From assembly GCA_022478985.1 (NCBI GenBank), contig JAKSZP010000098.1, forward strand, positions 145,481 to 209,480: a stretch of 64,000 nt of DNA, read 5' to 3'. This stretch comes from Massospora cicadina (lineage: Eukaryota; Entomophthoromycota; Entomophthoromycetes; Entomophthorales; Entomophthoraceae). The notes beneath the pieces are model-generated. The model saw only the letters and a list, made by a program, of their open reading frames with translations, was not told where the DNA came from and did not search any database. Below are positions 46,970-58,960 of this stretch, piece by piece; the first letter of the stretch is position 1; every line of letters begins with the position of its first letter. Position numbers and translations under genes: made by a program.

Positions 46970-49398
46970 AGTGTGCTTCAGAGTATTTCCAATATTGGAC
47001 ATTCATTGATGAATGTGTCGATTGGCATAGCTATATTCACCCCTTTCAAGTTTGGGGTATCTGCTGCATTGCTTAGCCCTAGGCTGTATTATTCTTAAGT
47101 ATTTTTTGCACATACAGTTTAGTGACTACTTCAAAGGCTTCAGGTATGACAACCTTACTCTAAGAGTAAGTTACTGCATGTACGTTTATAGAATTTTCAT
47201 TCAATATTAAAATTTAAATATATTTCATTGTTAAATGAGGCCCTATGCGCTGCATATTCTTTAAATCAGGCGAGGCTGATGTTTCCAGCATAATAGAGCG
47301 TCTCGAATCTATTGTGCTTGTTCTTTTCCCTCCTCCTATGCATTATTGGAAAGGACTACATTGACATTACGCTGATGGCATTGGGAAGAAAAGTGTACTT
47401 TACAAATGCAGTTATAGCAAGTAATTTCATACATTGGGTGTGGGGCCCTTGTATTTGAGTTTTGCTTCGTTGTCACAGGCAAATCATTGTCAATCTTATT
47501 ATTGGTTTAAAGGATTTTCCAGAAGAGGCAGCAGGTCCTGATATGTACCCAGTATTAGGAGGGTCCTACTTTTGTGAGCTTCTGCACAAATAATCAACCA
47601 ATTCAGATGTTACAAGGTTCCTCAGAAACACAGGCGATAAAGTGTTTAACAAATTTTGGTAAGGTTGTACTGCATGTTGTAGTGCAACCTTAGCATCAAA
47701 ATCGACCATAGCCTTTGCGCCTAGGAGAACTTGAGCTTTGCAATATTATTTAATCCACAAACTCATCAAATGCTTCAGCTTTCTTAAAGCAAATGTTCAT
47801 AAACTTGGGTATTCTAGTTGACTTTCGTTCAGGACCTCCAAATTCACAAAGCACAGCCTCTTTGACTTCGGTGTAGGTTGGGTTTTCATCAATGTGAGAC
47901 ATAATCAACTCAATGATCCACTTATCCAATCAGTTGATCATAGTTGCTGCTTTGTTATGGTCACTAGCCTCATACATGGCATTTCAAAGCGTTCAACAAG
48001 TGTGGTTATACTTCCATTATTGTCAAAAGCTGGCAAGTTCGCTGGTTTGTAATTATTTTTTCCCATCCTCGGTTATCATAGTTACTTCTTTGTTGGCTTG
48101 AGCCAGGCGTACTAGGGCGCTGAGGCACTGCAACATGGGATGAGGTATTGGGGTTGGCCAAAACAACCATATTTCTAGGCATTTGTTGATGTGGCCCGGC
48201 ATCCATTTCAGTAGATGTTTCAAAAGCTTCATCCTCGTAATACTTGGAAGAGTTTTCATTCAAGTGGTTCATGGCACACTGCAGCGTCCATCATCTAAAG
48301 CTTGTATTTGACTGTTGATTTCACTTTCGCAATTGGCACAATTTTAATTTTTTAACTTTAGTTTTGCAAAATCCTTATTCAAGCTAGTAGTTTGTAGTTG
48401 CAAGATGGATATCACTTGGTCCTTTTCCTTAATTGCTTTCTTGCAATGGTTTACTACTTTTAAAATATTGTTTGATTTGTCAATAGAGGTAACATCCTCA
48501 TTAAGATTATTGATCTGTCAATTAAAACAATCGGTAGGAGTCTTGAATTTTTCATCCTCAGCCCGTTGGCCTTCAAATTGTGTGTGCCAGTAGTTAATTT
48601 TTTTGGTGTAATCATCCTTCATCTGCAAAATTTGGGTTCTCAGTCGTTGATACTGGTCAAAAAATTCATTGTTATGGTTTAACTGCGCCTCTTGGTCTTC
48701 GTGTTTAAGCCTTATAAACTCTGAAGCATTAATGGAAGTCTAAGTTGTATTGTAACCAAATATTCAGTAACTCCTTTTTCCTTAAAAAGTTGTCAAAGAT
48801 GGGATGCAAACTGTCATTTAGCTCTTGTACTAATTCTGCTACCCGATTATTTGCCAAGTGGCTAGATTATAATTTGACTCTAAACTAGAACGTACCTCAG
48901 CGAAGTTGGCTTCTAATCACTCATTCAAGGTTTGGGACTTCTGGCTGGAGTTTTTTGAGAAGTTTACCAACTTGGTAATGGCCACATGATGGCGGTCAAT
49001 TGTCATCTGAGAATTTCTGGAGGTGGAGTATACAAATTCAATAAAGTATTGGGTGGTTTTCTCTATCCAATTAAATTGTTTTAGATTTAAGCTACATTCA
49101 ATTGATGATGAGCTAGATATGTCATCAACAACACATCTTTCTGTCGTTGGCAATAAAAAGGAATGTTACTATTTCTGAAGGCCCTTGTCCCATTTGATAT
49201 CCTCTTAATAACTGATATTCAAGACGTTCCAGCTCTTCAGGTGAAATGGGTTCATTGGGGTAGGTAATAATAAGTACATCATTCCAGTTAATCTGACACA
49301 GTCATTTCAGTATTACCATTGGGACCAGTGGTGGTTCTAGATAATAGATTGGGATTACTCCCCTGCTTGGCATGGTCACCATCCGCGTTCCCAGCCAT
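46970..49398 (-). pseudogene. gag: N2 gag
   Basis: Starts at ATG 49398 (MAGNADGDHAKQGSNPNLLS), ten bases from the LTR. It runs through EELERLEYQLLRGYQMGQGP (frame-shifted), a helical part (49153-48917, WIEKTTQYFIEFVYSTSRNS), and a Q/P-rich part (48272-48006). The capsid near 47990-47600 has Y-C-K-A-Q-V-L-L-G-A-K-A and D-F-D-A-K-V-A. Homologous to the N3 and C capsids. Many stops. Confidence 0.7.
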
Positions 49399-49408
49399 GA
49401 GCGCATAA

Positions 49409-50289
49409 TGTTGTGTTTTTGGCCTACTTTGGATGGCTGATTCTTCTTCTGTGGTAAGGCAGAGTTTAAATATATATTGTATGGTGACAATAGACCAGAC
49501 GGTGATAATAGTTAAGATATTTCTCCTTGATAATAACACTTCAAAGCCATATTTCTCAGTCATTACTTGGACAATGGCACGCTGCCCAGATCCTTTTGAT
49601 CCCAATTAAATTCTTGACTTAATACAACGTAAAGTATTAAATACAAGAATGCTTATAGATTAAACTATGTACTGGTGGTAACAGTTGAATGTAATTTATT
49701 AGTATCAACTTAGAGATAATTTATAGGGTTTAAAGTTTGCCACATCTTACCCATAACCCCTCATTTTCAGAAGCACTTGGCCAGAGAAAAACGTAATAGT
49801 TTGTCTGAGGGTCTACAGTTCTTTAAACTTAGGGCCATCTCACATGGCCTCTTGGTCAGTGTTAAATTTGTAATATCAAAAGACAACTTTTCTGACGTGT
49901 CTGCAAATAGCTGAACCAATGCTCCTCTCAAGCAGTTGGCAGCACATACCAAGGCGATTTGTACCACTAATTAGTATTTAATTTGCTCAAAAATTTGATC
50001 AACATTAAAAAACTAATTCCAATATACCAACAAAGCCATCATTCCCGAGTCATCAAGTCAACTATTACTACTAAGTCCAACTTAACTAACAAAGCCTTGG
50101 GCCTATGTTATCGTTGTTAATATTATTAAGTGGAATTGCCAAGCCACGGATCCCAAGCTTTTCATAAGTGTAGGATATTCTGGATCCATAATCACTAAAA
50201 CACAATATGATTCATAATAAATTAAGCATGTTAACATTATTATGTCCTTATCAAATATCCGATGATTAGATCCAGTCAACTACTCAACA
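49409..50289 (-). repeat. N2 right LTR (5' LTR in minus sense)
   Basis: 881 bp, mate of 24268-25145. The minus-strand site next to it, TTATGCGCTCATGG, is a mutated version of the TGGTGCTCA primer site. Confidence 0.85.
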
Positions 50290-50294
50290 ATCTC

Positions 50295-52135
50295 TCAGGA
50301 AGGCTCTCAACCCCTACTGAATAAGGTTGAAGTCATAGCACAAAGGCCTTACTCCAAACAGTTATGGGATATTCAGGTATTTCTGGGCATGATGGGGTAA
50401 TACCATCAGTTCAAACCCAACTTCACCCAGCTCAGTGAGCCCTTCTCCGCCTCTTGTCTAAGAACACTCCATTCCATTGGGGTGCGAACAAAAGGAAGAT
50501 GAAACTTTGAAAGAGCTATTGTAAAGAGGGCCGATCCTCCACCACCCTGACTATTTCAAGCCCTTCATGTTGTCCTGGATGCCTCCAATTATGCTGTTGG
50601 AGACATCTTGGCTCAACTGGATGTTTATGAAGGAGATCATCTCATGTCCTATTTCAGAAAGATTCTCTCAAAGGCTGAACGTAACTACAGCGTCACTGAG
50701 AAGGAGTGCCTTTCTGTCCTGCTCGCTGTGAAGTACTACCGCCCTTCTTTATATGGGACTTCCTTCAAAGTGATCACTGATAATGCATCCTTAAAATGGT
50801 TTCAGAATATGAAGGACCCCACAGGACGGTAGGCTCGCTGGGCTTTAAAGCTCCAGAATTACGAAATGACAATTGAGAATTTGGTGGGAACTCGCCATAT
50901 GAACATTGATGGATTGACACGGTTGCCTGTCCTTCACTTAGACAATAGTGAAGTCGAGAGATTACATGACCTCCTAATGACTCCTGATGTGTGAGATGAT
51001 GTGGACGAACCTGTACAAAAGATGCTAGCTCATCTTTTAAAAATACCAAGGTGGAAAATGGGAAAATATAAAAGAAAAAAGGGGTAAACTGGTTGCCATA
51101 TCTCCAGCCATAAGAGCGTGTACCAGTAATCCTGGAGTCTCACACTATCCTAGGGCATGGAGGTTAAGAAAACCCTATAAGTGGATTAAAGAGCGGCACT
51201 ACTAGGAGGGCATTATGGAAACCTTAACTGAAGTTCTGGATGCTTGCATGACTTGTAAAAAGTAGTCCACCTTCAAGACCAAGTATCAATATCAACCTAC
51301 TACCCCTCAACAGCCTTTCCACACAATAAGTCTCGATGTGGTTGGCCCTCTACGCCAGACTACTGGGGGAAATTGATATATCCTGGTAGGTATTGATCAT
51401 TTTACCAAATGGGTTGAAGCTGTGGCTCTTCCTGCTCAAACTACAAAGGCTACCGCCATGTTTCTCCACCAGAATATCTTCTCCCGCCATGGATGTCCTC
51501 AAGTCCTTCTCTATTATAAAGAGGAACTTCACTTGAGAGTGGTTAATATTCTTGATACCTAAATAAGGGCCCAGCAGCTATTCTCCGCCTCTTATAACAC
51601 TTTTACTAATAGTACAGTAGGTAGAGTTAATGGAACATGGTCTCCATAATTGGAAAGATAACCAATTCAGTACCTCTACACTAGGATCTTTATTTACTCA
51701 GTGCCCTCATGGCCTACATAATAGTTACCACTGGATCCTCAAAATGTCTCCTTTCCAGGTGCTGTATGGTTGAGAACCTGGGGTGCCAGCCTTGTTAGAC
51801 AAATATTTTCATTTGATAAGACTGACCATGACCAAGCCATGAAAAAGTTGGCCCAGAATTAATTCAGTTACAAGCTGAGGCTATGACCAGTCTGGCAAAA
51901 ACTGTCACTAAAGAGGGCCAAGCCGCTAATGAGCTCTGGGCCCTACTCCCTTCCTTCCAAGTATCAGACTTGGTACTGTATTATCACAATCAGATCACTC
52001 CTAGAAGTGAAAAGCTTGGGTATATTTGGGAAGAACCCTTTTTCATCACGTAAAAAGTGAGAGGATGAGTACTCCATAGAATCCTTTACTTCAGGAGTTA
52101 CTGTCAACTGGGTCCATGTCCAGTTCCTGCGCCCA
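50295..52135 (+). pseudogene. pol: N1 RT end, RNase H and integrase
   Basis: RT end with V-F-L-G-M-M-G. RNase H (50608-50832 and on) has SKAERNYSVTEKECLSVLLA, VITDNASLKWFQNM and, near 50900, H-M-N-I-D-G-L-T-R-L-P; this domain is well preserved. Integrase is degraded: V-G-P-L-R near 51340, D-H-F-T-K-W-V-E near 51390, and a C-terminal module near 51950 (FQVSDLVLYYHNQITPRSEK). It is the continuation of the RT broken at 24267. Confidence 0.78.
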
Positions 52136-52156
52136 TATTCTCCCCCTACCACTCTT

Positions 52157-52167
52157 GAAGGGGGTAA
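52157..52167 (+). other. N1 polypurine tract
   Basis: GAAGGGGGTAA immediately before the LTR start TGTCAG. Confidence 0.75.
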
Positions 52168-52899
52168 TGTCAGAAAATTAAAAGTTTGATGTATCAAAAG
52201 GGTGTTTTGGAGGTAAATGATGTGAAGATCAGTTAAAAGACACTGGTCAATTCCCAGTGGAACCCCTTATATTGGGGTAACACTTCTATTAATAATTGGG
52301 CAAATAAAATGAGTTTAGGCAGTCAGATTTCACCAAATTATCAGCTGAATCTGGGAAGTTCATCGGAGGCTCCTCTCCAGGCCACTTCTAATTTAGTACA
52401 GCCCACACCGCAGAGACTGGCCTCATTTATAGGATCAGAGGGGGTCCAACAAGGTGCAAAAATTTTCCAGCCCACTTCTTTGGTAAAATATTAAAACCTT
52501 ACCACACGAATCTATCATACCTTCCCTCCATTGGCTGTCCCATTAAAGCAAAGCAAGCTTGAACAATCTGATTAGTCCACAGCTCATATAAGCTAATTCA
52601 GATTCACATAGCTTATAATAAATTTCTCATCTGACATATTATGCCTCATCAATTTAAATACATAGCATCCCAATATTGGGAGGGTTCTTTTTCCAATCCC
52701 TCGCCACTTCTAATAAAATATATAAAACCCAGATTTTTTAAGCCTTATTAGTGCTCTATTAATTTCAGTTTACGTTGGGCAAAATCGCCAAAATATTTAC
52801 TTCAGCAGCTACGAGCTACCAAACTCTCATCACTATTATATTTTTAGAATCTGGGGCCAACAAGCACCACCAAGCAAAACACCGCCCAGAATTCCAAAG
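52168..52899 (+). repeat. N1 3' LTR
   Basis: 732 bp mate of 20379-21110. Ends CCAAAG (CA changed), followed by TTCCC, the target duplication. Confidence 0.85.
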
Positions 52900-52904
52900 T
52901 TCCC

Positions 52905-53293
52905 TGCCTGTAAAATTTTGGCAGACTGATGGGGGTTAACTGAGAGAGTATGGCCCAGAGTTACTTGAGGGTTGGGAGCTATGGAAGTGGCGGCTTTTAT
53001 GGCAGGTCAGGCACTAGCATCTGGTAAAAGGTACCTTAGTCAATACGCTGGGCACCATAGCCCTAACTTTCCCCATAGAATCATCAGAGGTAGAAGCTGA
53101 TGAATCAGATGTTCAATGCTCTTGTCTATGCTTTTAAGTGGCACACTTAAGATCTTGATAAACTGTTTTGCTGCCTTAGTAAATTGTTGCCATTCCGCCA
53201 CCAATCTTTTGTTCAGCCTAGTCCTGTTTCTGAATGGACCAACCAAATCAAAAATTTTAAAGCTTTGATTTCTTAGCCATGAGTTTGAACCAG
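52905..53293 (-). pseudogene. Remnant C gag, middle part
   Basis: The minus-strand frame 53246-53040 (VGPFRNRTRLNKRLVAEWQQ, then F-I-K-I-L-S-V) is helical. It aligns with D at 59210-58990 (KAEKKFTVEWKHL). It is bounded by the solo LTR G on the right and N1 on the left. Confidence 0.6.
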
Positions 53294-55363
53294 TGTTGAA
53301 ATTTTAGTTAACCACATTATCCATCTGTAAAAATCTATGGATTTTATTATTGGCCAATAACCCCTATAAACTTATTACTTTTTACGGTTCAGTTTTTATG
53401 AAATTTGTCCGCGTTATATGATAGTTGATATAATTGGTTGATAATAGTATGACGACTATTATCCATAGTTGAATGGAATTCTTAGATCTTGGGATAACGC
53501 TTGGTCAGTATTTCCGCTCAGAAATACTTGTGATTTCTTGAAATAGGGATTCGTTCCCTTATACCATCTAACCTGATCTTCTCTTAATTTCTGTTGATGG
53601 TTTCTCCAGGTCGACACACAGTTGGCAGCAATCCCCAATTTGATTCTGCTTCTTCTCTGGATCTCCGCTCAAATCCTTACTCTTTTCCTTAAAGAGGCTC
53701 CCAATTATAGTACACAGCAATAATATCCCTGAGAAAGAATAGAAAAAATGAATGCTGTTAAAGTTACTAAGCTGGTATATCTACTATACTCTGTACTACT
53801 TAAAACTATATACTGGATAAAAACTATATCTTTATTTTAGAATTCTAGGAATTTATAGTGGGGGAACGGCGCACAACCCTCAGTTGATACCTCATCAATG
53901 AAATGGCAGCCGTTGTCATTGAAGCACCCATCCTCATCTCAGCAGCGATGGTATTCCCCATCCTGACTAGTATTCCATCATTGGACATCCTCAAGACCTA
54001 AAACAGAAAGAGTTGGAAAATGTTTTCCTAACATTTTCCTCTAGATTTAAGTAAAAACAATATTTGGCTAGTGACCTGCTTAAGTAATGGGACTTGTTAC
54101 CCATTAAGGAGGTCACAAACCAACTGATCAATTCTCTAGTTGCAGGTGGCATCACTCGCCTCACAACTTACTACTTAGATTCCCAATCAGTCAGTAATGA
54201 AACCTGACCAATCCTAATTAGTACACCTGATAGTTAATCACTATCAGATGCCCCTATACTGTCAGCAACTCACCTGATGAGATCTTAAGCATTCGTCTGG
54301 ATCAATCCCTTATTAATCTGACCAGGCGAATAACCTAAAATCCCCTGAGCATAGTTACCCTGAAATCAGGGTCAATTGATTTTCAATTCACCTAGCATTA
54401 GTGAATTATCCCCTAGCGATTCCTGGTAATCTAGCCGGCTGGGAATATGGGCAAAAATCCCAACACCATCTCACTGAAAGCCTAACTTTTACAAAGTTGT
54501 TATTCACAATCTAGTATCTGACAATGATTGATAAATAAAATTATTTGTCATATATAATCAGCGGATATGAGCCGTTGTTTTTTTCAACTAGCGTTGTGTT
54601 GGGGATTATCCTGGAAATAAAAAATAGGTGATTTGATGAGGAATTAACACCCAATAGTCAGATTACTATGGCGAATTATTCTAATCAAATGATTCAGGCA
54701 TTTGTCAAAACTACTTTAGCGTTTTAATGCTTGTTTCAGTGATACTAGGCGTAATCAGGCAATATGGCCCTTAAGGAATCAGTGTCTAGCCCCTGACACC
54801 AATAAATGATTACCAAGCTGCTAGGATTACCCTACTGGAGATTAGTCAATGCAAAGGAAAATGACAGTATTCTGAAATTAATTATAAGGATCAAAACCTT
54901 TGGATATTTATTAAATTAATCTCCAGTAAGCAGCTGAAAAGCTGTGCGCCTGTTGCACAATTAATACCACCCATATTTTCATAATAAAGCAGATTTTAAT
55001 TTTATAAAAACTTAATTTATACATTATTTGTATAGTTTACCCTTTAGTCTAAGAGTGCAATAATCAGATATGCTTAGGTTGTTTTGTTTGATATCAGAAC
55101 TCCGCCGGCTCTACATGAAGAGAACAGGGAAGAGTTCCCTACCAGTTTAAAGATATCCTCAAGAGGAAGAAGCACCTGTTTAGCGTTACCTTATACTAGG
55201 CGTAGATTTAAGAGAACTCAACTAGATAATAGTCATCATACTATTTTTGCCCCAGTTTATTCAGCTAATCTAATCAACGCATTTTATAAATAATCTGTGC
55301 AGTTAAGTAAGGGAGCTAAAGCGAGCTACAATAATTAAAGAGTCATGCTCCCAGAATTTAACA
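53294..55363 (+). repeat. Solo LTR G (925 bp) holding a B-family solo LTR
   Basis: Begins TGTTGAAATTTTAG and ends AGAATTTAACA, near-inverted ends. It is flanked by perfect ACCAG repeats (53289-53293 and 55364-55368). After subtracting the B-family LTR and its duplicated CCATC the LTR is about 925 bp. No internal coding. Its family is not otherwise seen in the window. Its orientation is not known, so the plus sign is nominal. Confidence 0.75.
53326..54465 (-). repeat. B-family solo LTR
   Basis: 1140 bp aligning with the LTRs of B1 and B2, flanked by perfect CCATC (53321-53325 and 54466-54470). It keeps the hairpin GATAATAGT-ATGACG-ACTATTATC near 53441. No internal region: the product of LTR-LTR recombination. 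Confidence 0.9.
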
Positions 55364-55618
55364 ACCAGGCAGCTTATAGCTTTCAACTCTTAGTAGATTT
55401 CAGTAATAGCTGAAACTGCTTCCTACGCGGGTTCATTTGTAAATTGTGCTTTGGCCAATTTGGCTGCAATGCTTTTACTTGATGGGCCTCTCTGTAATCA
55501 GGTTTTTCATAAGGAATATAAGGTGGTTCGCCCCGTCTGTTGTCACTGAAGTTTTGCATGTTTAGGGCTTGCTTAATAGATGTAGGATACCAAAGTGGCC
55601 CCTGTAGTGAGCACCAGA
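55364..55618 (-). pseudogene. Remnant C gag N-terminus
   Basis: The frame 55643-55383 carries NRRGEPPYIPYEKPDYREA, matched by NCWGEKPYIPYDELDYEEA in D. The PBS TGGTGCTCACTACAGGGGC reads on the minus strand just inside the LTR. Solo LTR G cuts the frame. Confidence 0.65.
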
Positions 55619-57116
55619 TATTGTGATTGCTCTTAGGCGTCAATCTACAACTTCACAGACAAGAACATTTTTACATAATAAACTAGGGACTGTATGGAGA
55701 CAATGGCCCTAAAGACAGAAGATAACAAAAGTATCATCAAAGGTTTTTTATTAGAACAGCTAAAAATTTTCTAGGCGAAAGGAAGAATACCCATAATTCT
55801 CCCTTTCCCATCATAATAACTTTACACATTAGATTACCAAGCAGAGCATAGTTATTCACGAAAAAGTTAGGGCATCATTGGCTTGGATTTATGGGGGCAA
55901 AACTCTTGAAAAAATGTAATATGCTGGCAATGTAAGGAGAGTGTCTATAACTCTCCTGTTTCCAGCGTGGTGGTGCACGGCGCACAGAGCCAACGCAAGG
56001 AAACTAGCCGTTAATACCAAAGCTACTAGAGCCCAGCAGAGGGTGCTGGAGCAATAACAAGTAAAGCAGAGGAGTGCAATAAATAAACAACCAAAAGTGA
56101 TGCGGTACACAAGGAGCAAAGGGGTAAATGTCCCAGGTTGGAGGGTACCTGGGCAAACCAACGGTGCAATAGGGGATAAGCTCATCATAGTTAAAATGGA
56201 ATGGTTAATGTAGTGTGAGACTTCCTTGAAGGGGCCCGCACACAGAATTGTTCAAAAAATCATTTAATAAAAATGGTATAATGGTGAAAATTTATTGGAA
56301 AGTCGACCAACAAGGAATGTTGGTCAAGTGAAACATATTTAAACTTTGTTGGGGAAATTTGGGGTCTGCCAAAGAAGTCCTAAGCACCAATTCACCAATA
56401 GACAAACACTCCCATCCAAATGGGTAGAATACACTGAAACTGACTTCACTCGAGTAATCAATTGAAGATGGATCCACCTGGATGCATAGTTTCATAAATG
56501 GAATGGGTTTCAAACCCCTGTTCCTCAATCATCTGAATTGACCCATTGTTATTAATTGAATATACCATCCGTTTTAATGCCTAGGCCAATTCAAGGGGCT
56601 GGGCGTTAGACACCTACTAGTACCAACCTTGGCATACTCAAATTGTACCCAGCGTTGGTCTACTGTGTGTCTGAGGTCATAAAAGGGCCTGAGGCTTTAC
56701 CTTCTGGGCCTCCTGTCACCCAGCCTCATCTTTGGGGTTGGTCTCCACTATCATATCATTTAACCATGACAGGCAGGTCAAGAGAGAAAATAATCTAGAA
56801 TGAAATAAAAAAGATTCAATTTGTGACACCGTAAAGCCTCATAAATTAATAGAAAGTGATGGAAAAGAAATTCACCGTGGGGTGGTAAGGATTTGACCCT
56901 CAATGGATATTCAGCTTACATATAAAATGTGAGCCCATAGGCAGGGTATATCGCCATAACTTAGTTCAATGGATTACAGTGACATTGAGGCAATCTGTTA
57001 TAACTTAATTAAACAGATTACTCTTGACGTCAAAGCCTGAGGAATCAATACCTTGTTCTAAATACAAATTAAATAAATTATTATATTAAATGTTTGGTCA
57101 GACCAAATTTCAACAA
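55619..57116 (-). repeat. LTR C (with an 830-bp insertion)
   Basis: Aligns with LTR D and LTR A on both sides of the insertion 55942-56771. Right end TTCAACA. In minus sense it follows the 3' region of D and precedes the gag of C, so it can serve both. Confidence 0.75.
55942..56771 (+). mobile_element. Probable solo LTR or other insertion in LTR C
   Basis: 830 bp absent from LTR A and LTR D. Starts TGTCTATAAC and ends CCATGACA (TGTC...GACA). It has a TATA-like ATAAAAGGG near 56678 and a perfect hairpin GACCAACA-AGGAA-TGTTGGTC near 56304. It is flanked by an unusually long imperfect duplication (55926-55941 and 56772-56786) instead of 5 bp. A 99-codon minus ORF inside looks like chance. Confidence 0.55.
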
Positions 57117-58960
57117 CTAACTTCAAATAGAAGAGTGGAAATGGCGGACACTGAGGGTTGGCCAATATGTCATGGAGGTGGTAAATGAAATCAATACTGA
57201 TCTGCCAGTTAAGGTGCATGAGTATCCAGAATGCTGGGGCATTGCCGCCCAAATGACCTGGTAGCAGGCGTGGAGGGAAGTGATTAGGGAGCTGCAACTG
57301 GTGACCACTGTCACAATTATTCCAAATAGTAACCTACTGTGGATTCCGTGGTGGCAGTGGATTCTACTGTAATTAACTCTTTGGAACACAAAGAGTACCC
57401 TAGATGCAATGAGGTGCCACTGGGTGTGGTACACACAGTAAGGTCACAAAACCTCGCCAGTGAGAGAAATGATCATAAATAATATTAGGACATCTCAACG
57501 TCAGAATGCATCCACCAATGAGGACATCCCACAAGGCCACTCACTTGGTAACCCCATTTGATGAGGGTAGGCAGCAGCTTTGTAACACTGACCACTAAGG
57601 CTAAGTCTTGTGCAATCCTGGGAACATGCTTCTGAGTAGCGGCAGTGACAGAAAAAGGGATAATATTTTAAATGCTAAGTTGGATGGAAAGAGAATTTGT
57701 TTATTGTAAACAAAAACATTGAGAATCAACAACAATTGTACCGGTGAGGAATGGTTATTTTAAGTATTAGAGGCTTAGGAATTAAATGGGAATGCATAAC
57801 GAAGGTAATGAGAACTCAACCAATTATGACATAATGAGATTTTGTGACTAACTTGATGCTGAATTAAACTTCCACTGGCCATCTGACTCTTACTCAAAAC
57901 TACTACTAAAATTTCCCTTCACCATTATTATGCTTGACGGATCAGTGACGTTTCATTTAGCAGGTGACTGGTTGCACCCATGGCCAAGCCATGTAGGCAA
58001 AATCTTTTAGGGTATTGAAAAATCGTCACCCTTTACCCCATTAGAGTAGGACCCTTCAATCTATTTAGATTTTTCGCCTCTTCAGAGGAACCCAAAATTG
58101 TCTCTGGGGTAGGTGCTCACCACTTTCTCTTCTGGTGGCGTCCTCACGCTTCCACCACCTCCATGTACACCCCCTGATCCGCTGGAGCAGTTCTTTCATG
58201 GTCAGTGTTAAAACTTTGGCAATATTTAGAAGATATGCCGAAGGGTTTTGCACAGGGTTAAGCCCATTGAGCAATAGAACGAATGATATTGAGATTGTTG
58301 GTCCTCTGCACACACATAAAATAAATATAATATATAATAAATGGGAGCTTTTTCCTAACAACAGATCTTTATTTAACTTAATATTTTCAGCTGACGCTTG
58401 CTGCTCCGCTCTCACTTTCTTGCTAAAATCCCCCTCTTCCAATCTTCTTGTAATGCTTATATCTCAGTGACTTTGGTCGATACTGACCCTTTTGCTTATA
58501 CTGTTCAATCTGCCATATTCTTTTTGGTTCTGTCAGAGTTCACCATTTATTAAATTCATGATCGCCTTAGTTCGAGGCAATCCAATCATTATTTGTCATT
58601 TGTTGACATCACATTATTGCCTGACTTATAAGCGATCAAATATCTTCTTTCCCAACCCAATAACTCCTCATCCTAAGGCACTCAATTAATTGTAACTTGG
58701 AATCATGATTGGCAAATCCTACTTATTCCGCTGTAACAACTTAAGGCTTATTGTCCAGTCATATCAGAATCATGACAGTTAGATAGGGGGAAAATGGGGC
58801 AACATTGAGGTGGTACGCTGTCACTAACCTCTCATTCACCACATGGGCTACATTGCCCTGGGTTATGAGGGGGATGGCAACCTTCTTGCCCCCTTTTTGT
58901 TACAAAATAAAAACTCCGTGTGATTGAGATGCAGGGGGTGCTCACCCAGACTTACATGGC
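57117..58960 (-). other. Chromovirus-type 3' region of remnant D
   Basis: Aligns with 2399-2959 and 4601-5270 of A, without A's T/G-rich insertion but with a solo LTR at 58206-58777. On its right it joins gag-type sequence directly. D therefore lacks pol. Confidence 0.6.
58206..58777 (+). repeat. Solo LTR K (572 bp)
   Basis: TGTTAAAACTTTGG to AATCATGACA, flanked by GTCAG (58201-58205) and GTTAG (58778-58782). The empty site is seen in A at about 5090 (CATGGTCAGATAGGG). No relatives elsewhere in the window. Strand nominal. Confidence 0.75.

Larger units (their letters stand above)
24268..50289 (-). mobile_element. Element N2: minus-sense gypsy element inserted in N1 RT
   Basis: LTRs at 24268-25145 and 49409-50289 (about 880 bp), flanked by ATCTC on both sides (24263-24267 and 50290-50294), a perfect 5-bp target duplication. 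Minus is sense: gag next to the right LTR, and a minus-strand purine tract next to the left LTR. Its coding sequence is further split by N3 (in RT) and B2 (in integrase). Own sequence: 24268-27565, 35879-36922 and 45510-50289. Between integrase and the 3' LTR it carries plus-strand coding-like sequence (25159-26420), the same layout as B1 and B2. Confidence 0.85.
20379..52899 (+). mobile_element. Element N1: plus-sense gypsy element, host of the nest
   Basis: LTRs at 20379-21110 and 52168-52899, each starting TGT and about 732 bp long. They are flanked by TTCCT (20374-20378) and TTCCC (52900-52904), a 5-bp target duplication with one change. Its own sequence is 20379-24267 and 50290-52899; everything between is element N2 and what is nested in N2. 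The order is LTR, PBS, gag, protease, RT, [N2], RT end, RNase H, integrase, PPT, LTR. It is inserted in the gag of remnant C in the opposite orientation. Confidence 0.85.

Noticed and set aside
49288..49605. 105-codon minus ORF spanning the N2 LTR/gag border
   Set aside because: Its first half lies in the LTR. The gag start is better placed at 49398.
55889..56188. 99-codon minus ORF rich in hydrophobic residues inside the insertion in LTR C
   Set aside because: Lies in LTR-like sequence, no second copy to show conservation, no motif; likely chance.
58135..58470. 111-codon plus ORF
   Set aside because: Half in the 3' region, half in solo LTR K; an artefact of the insertion.
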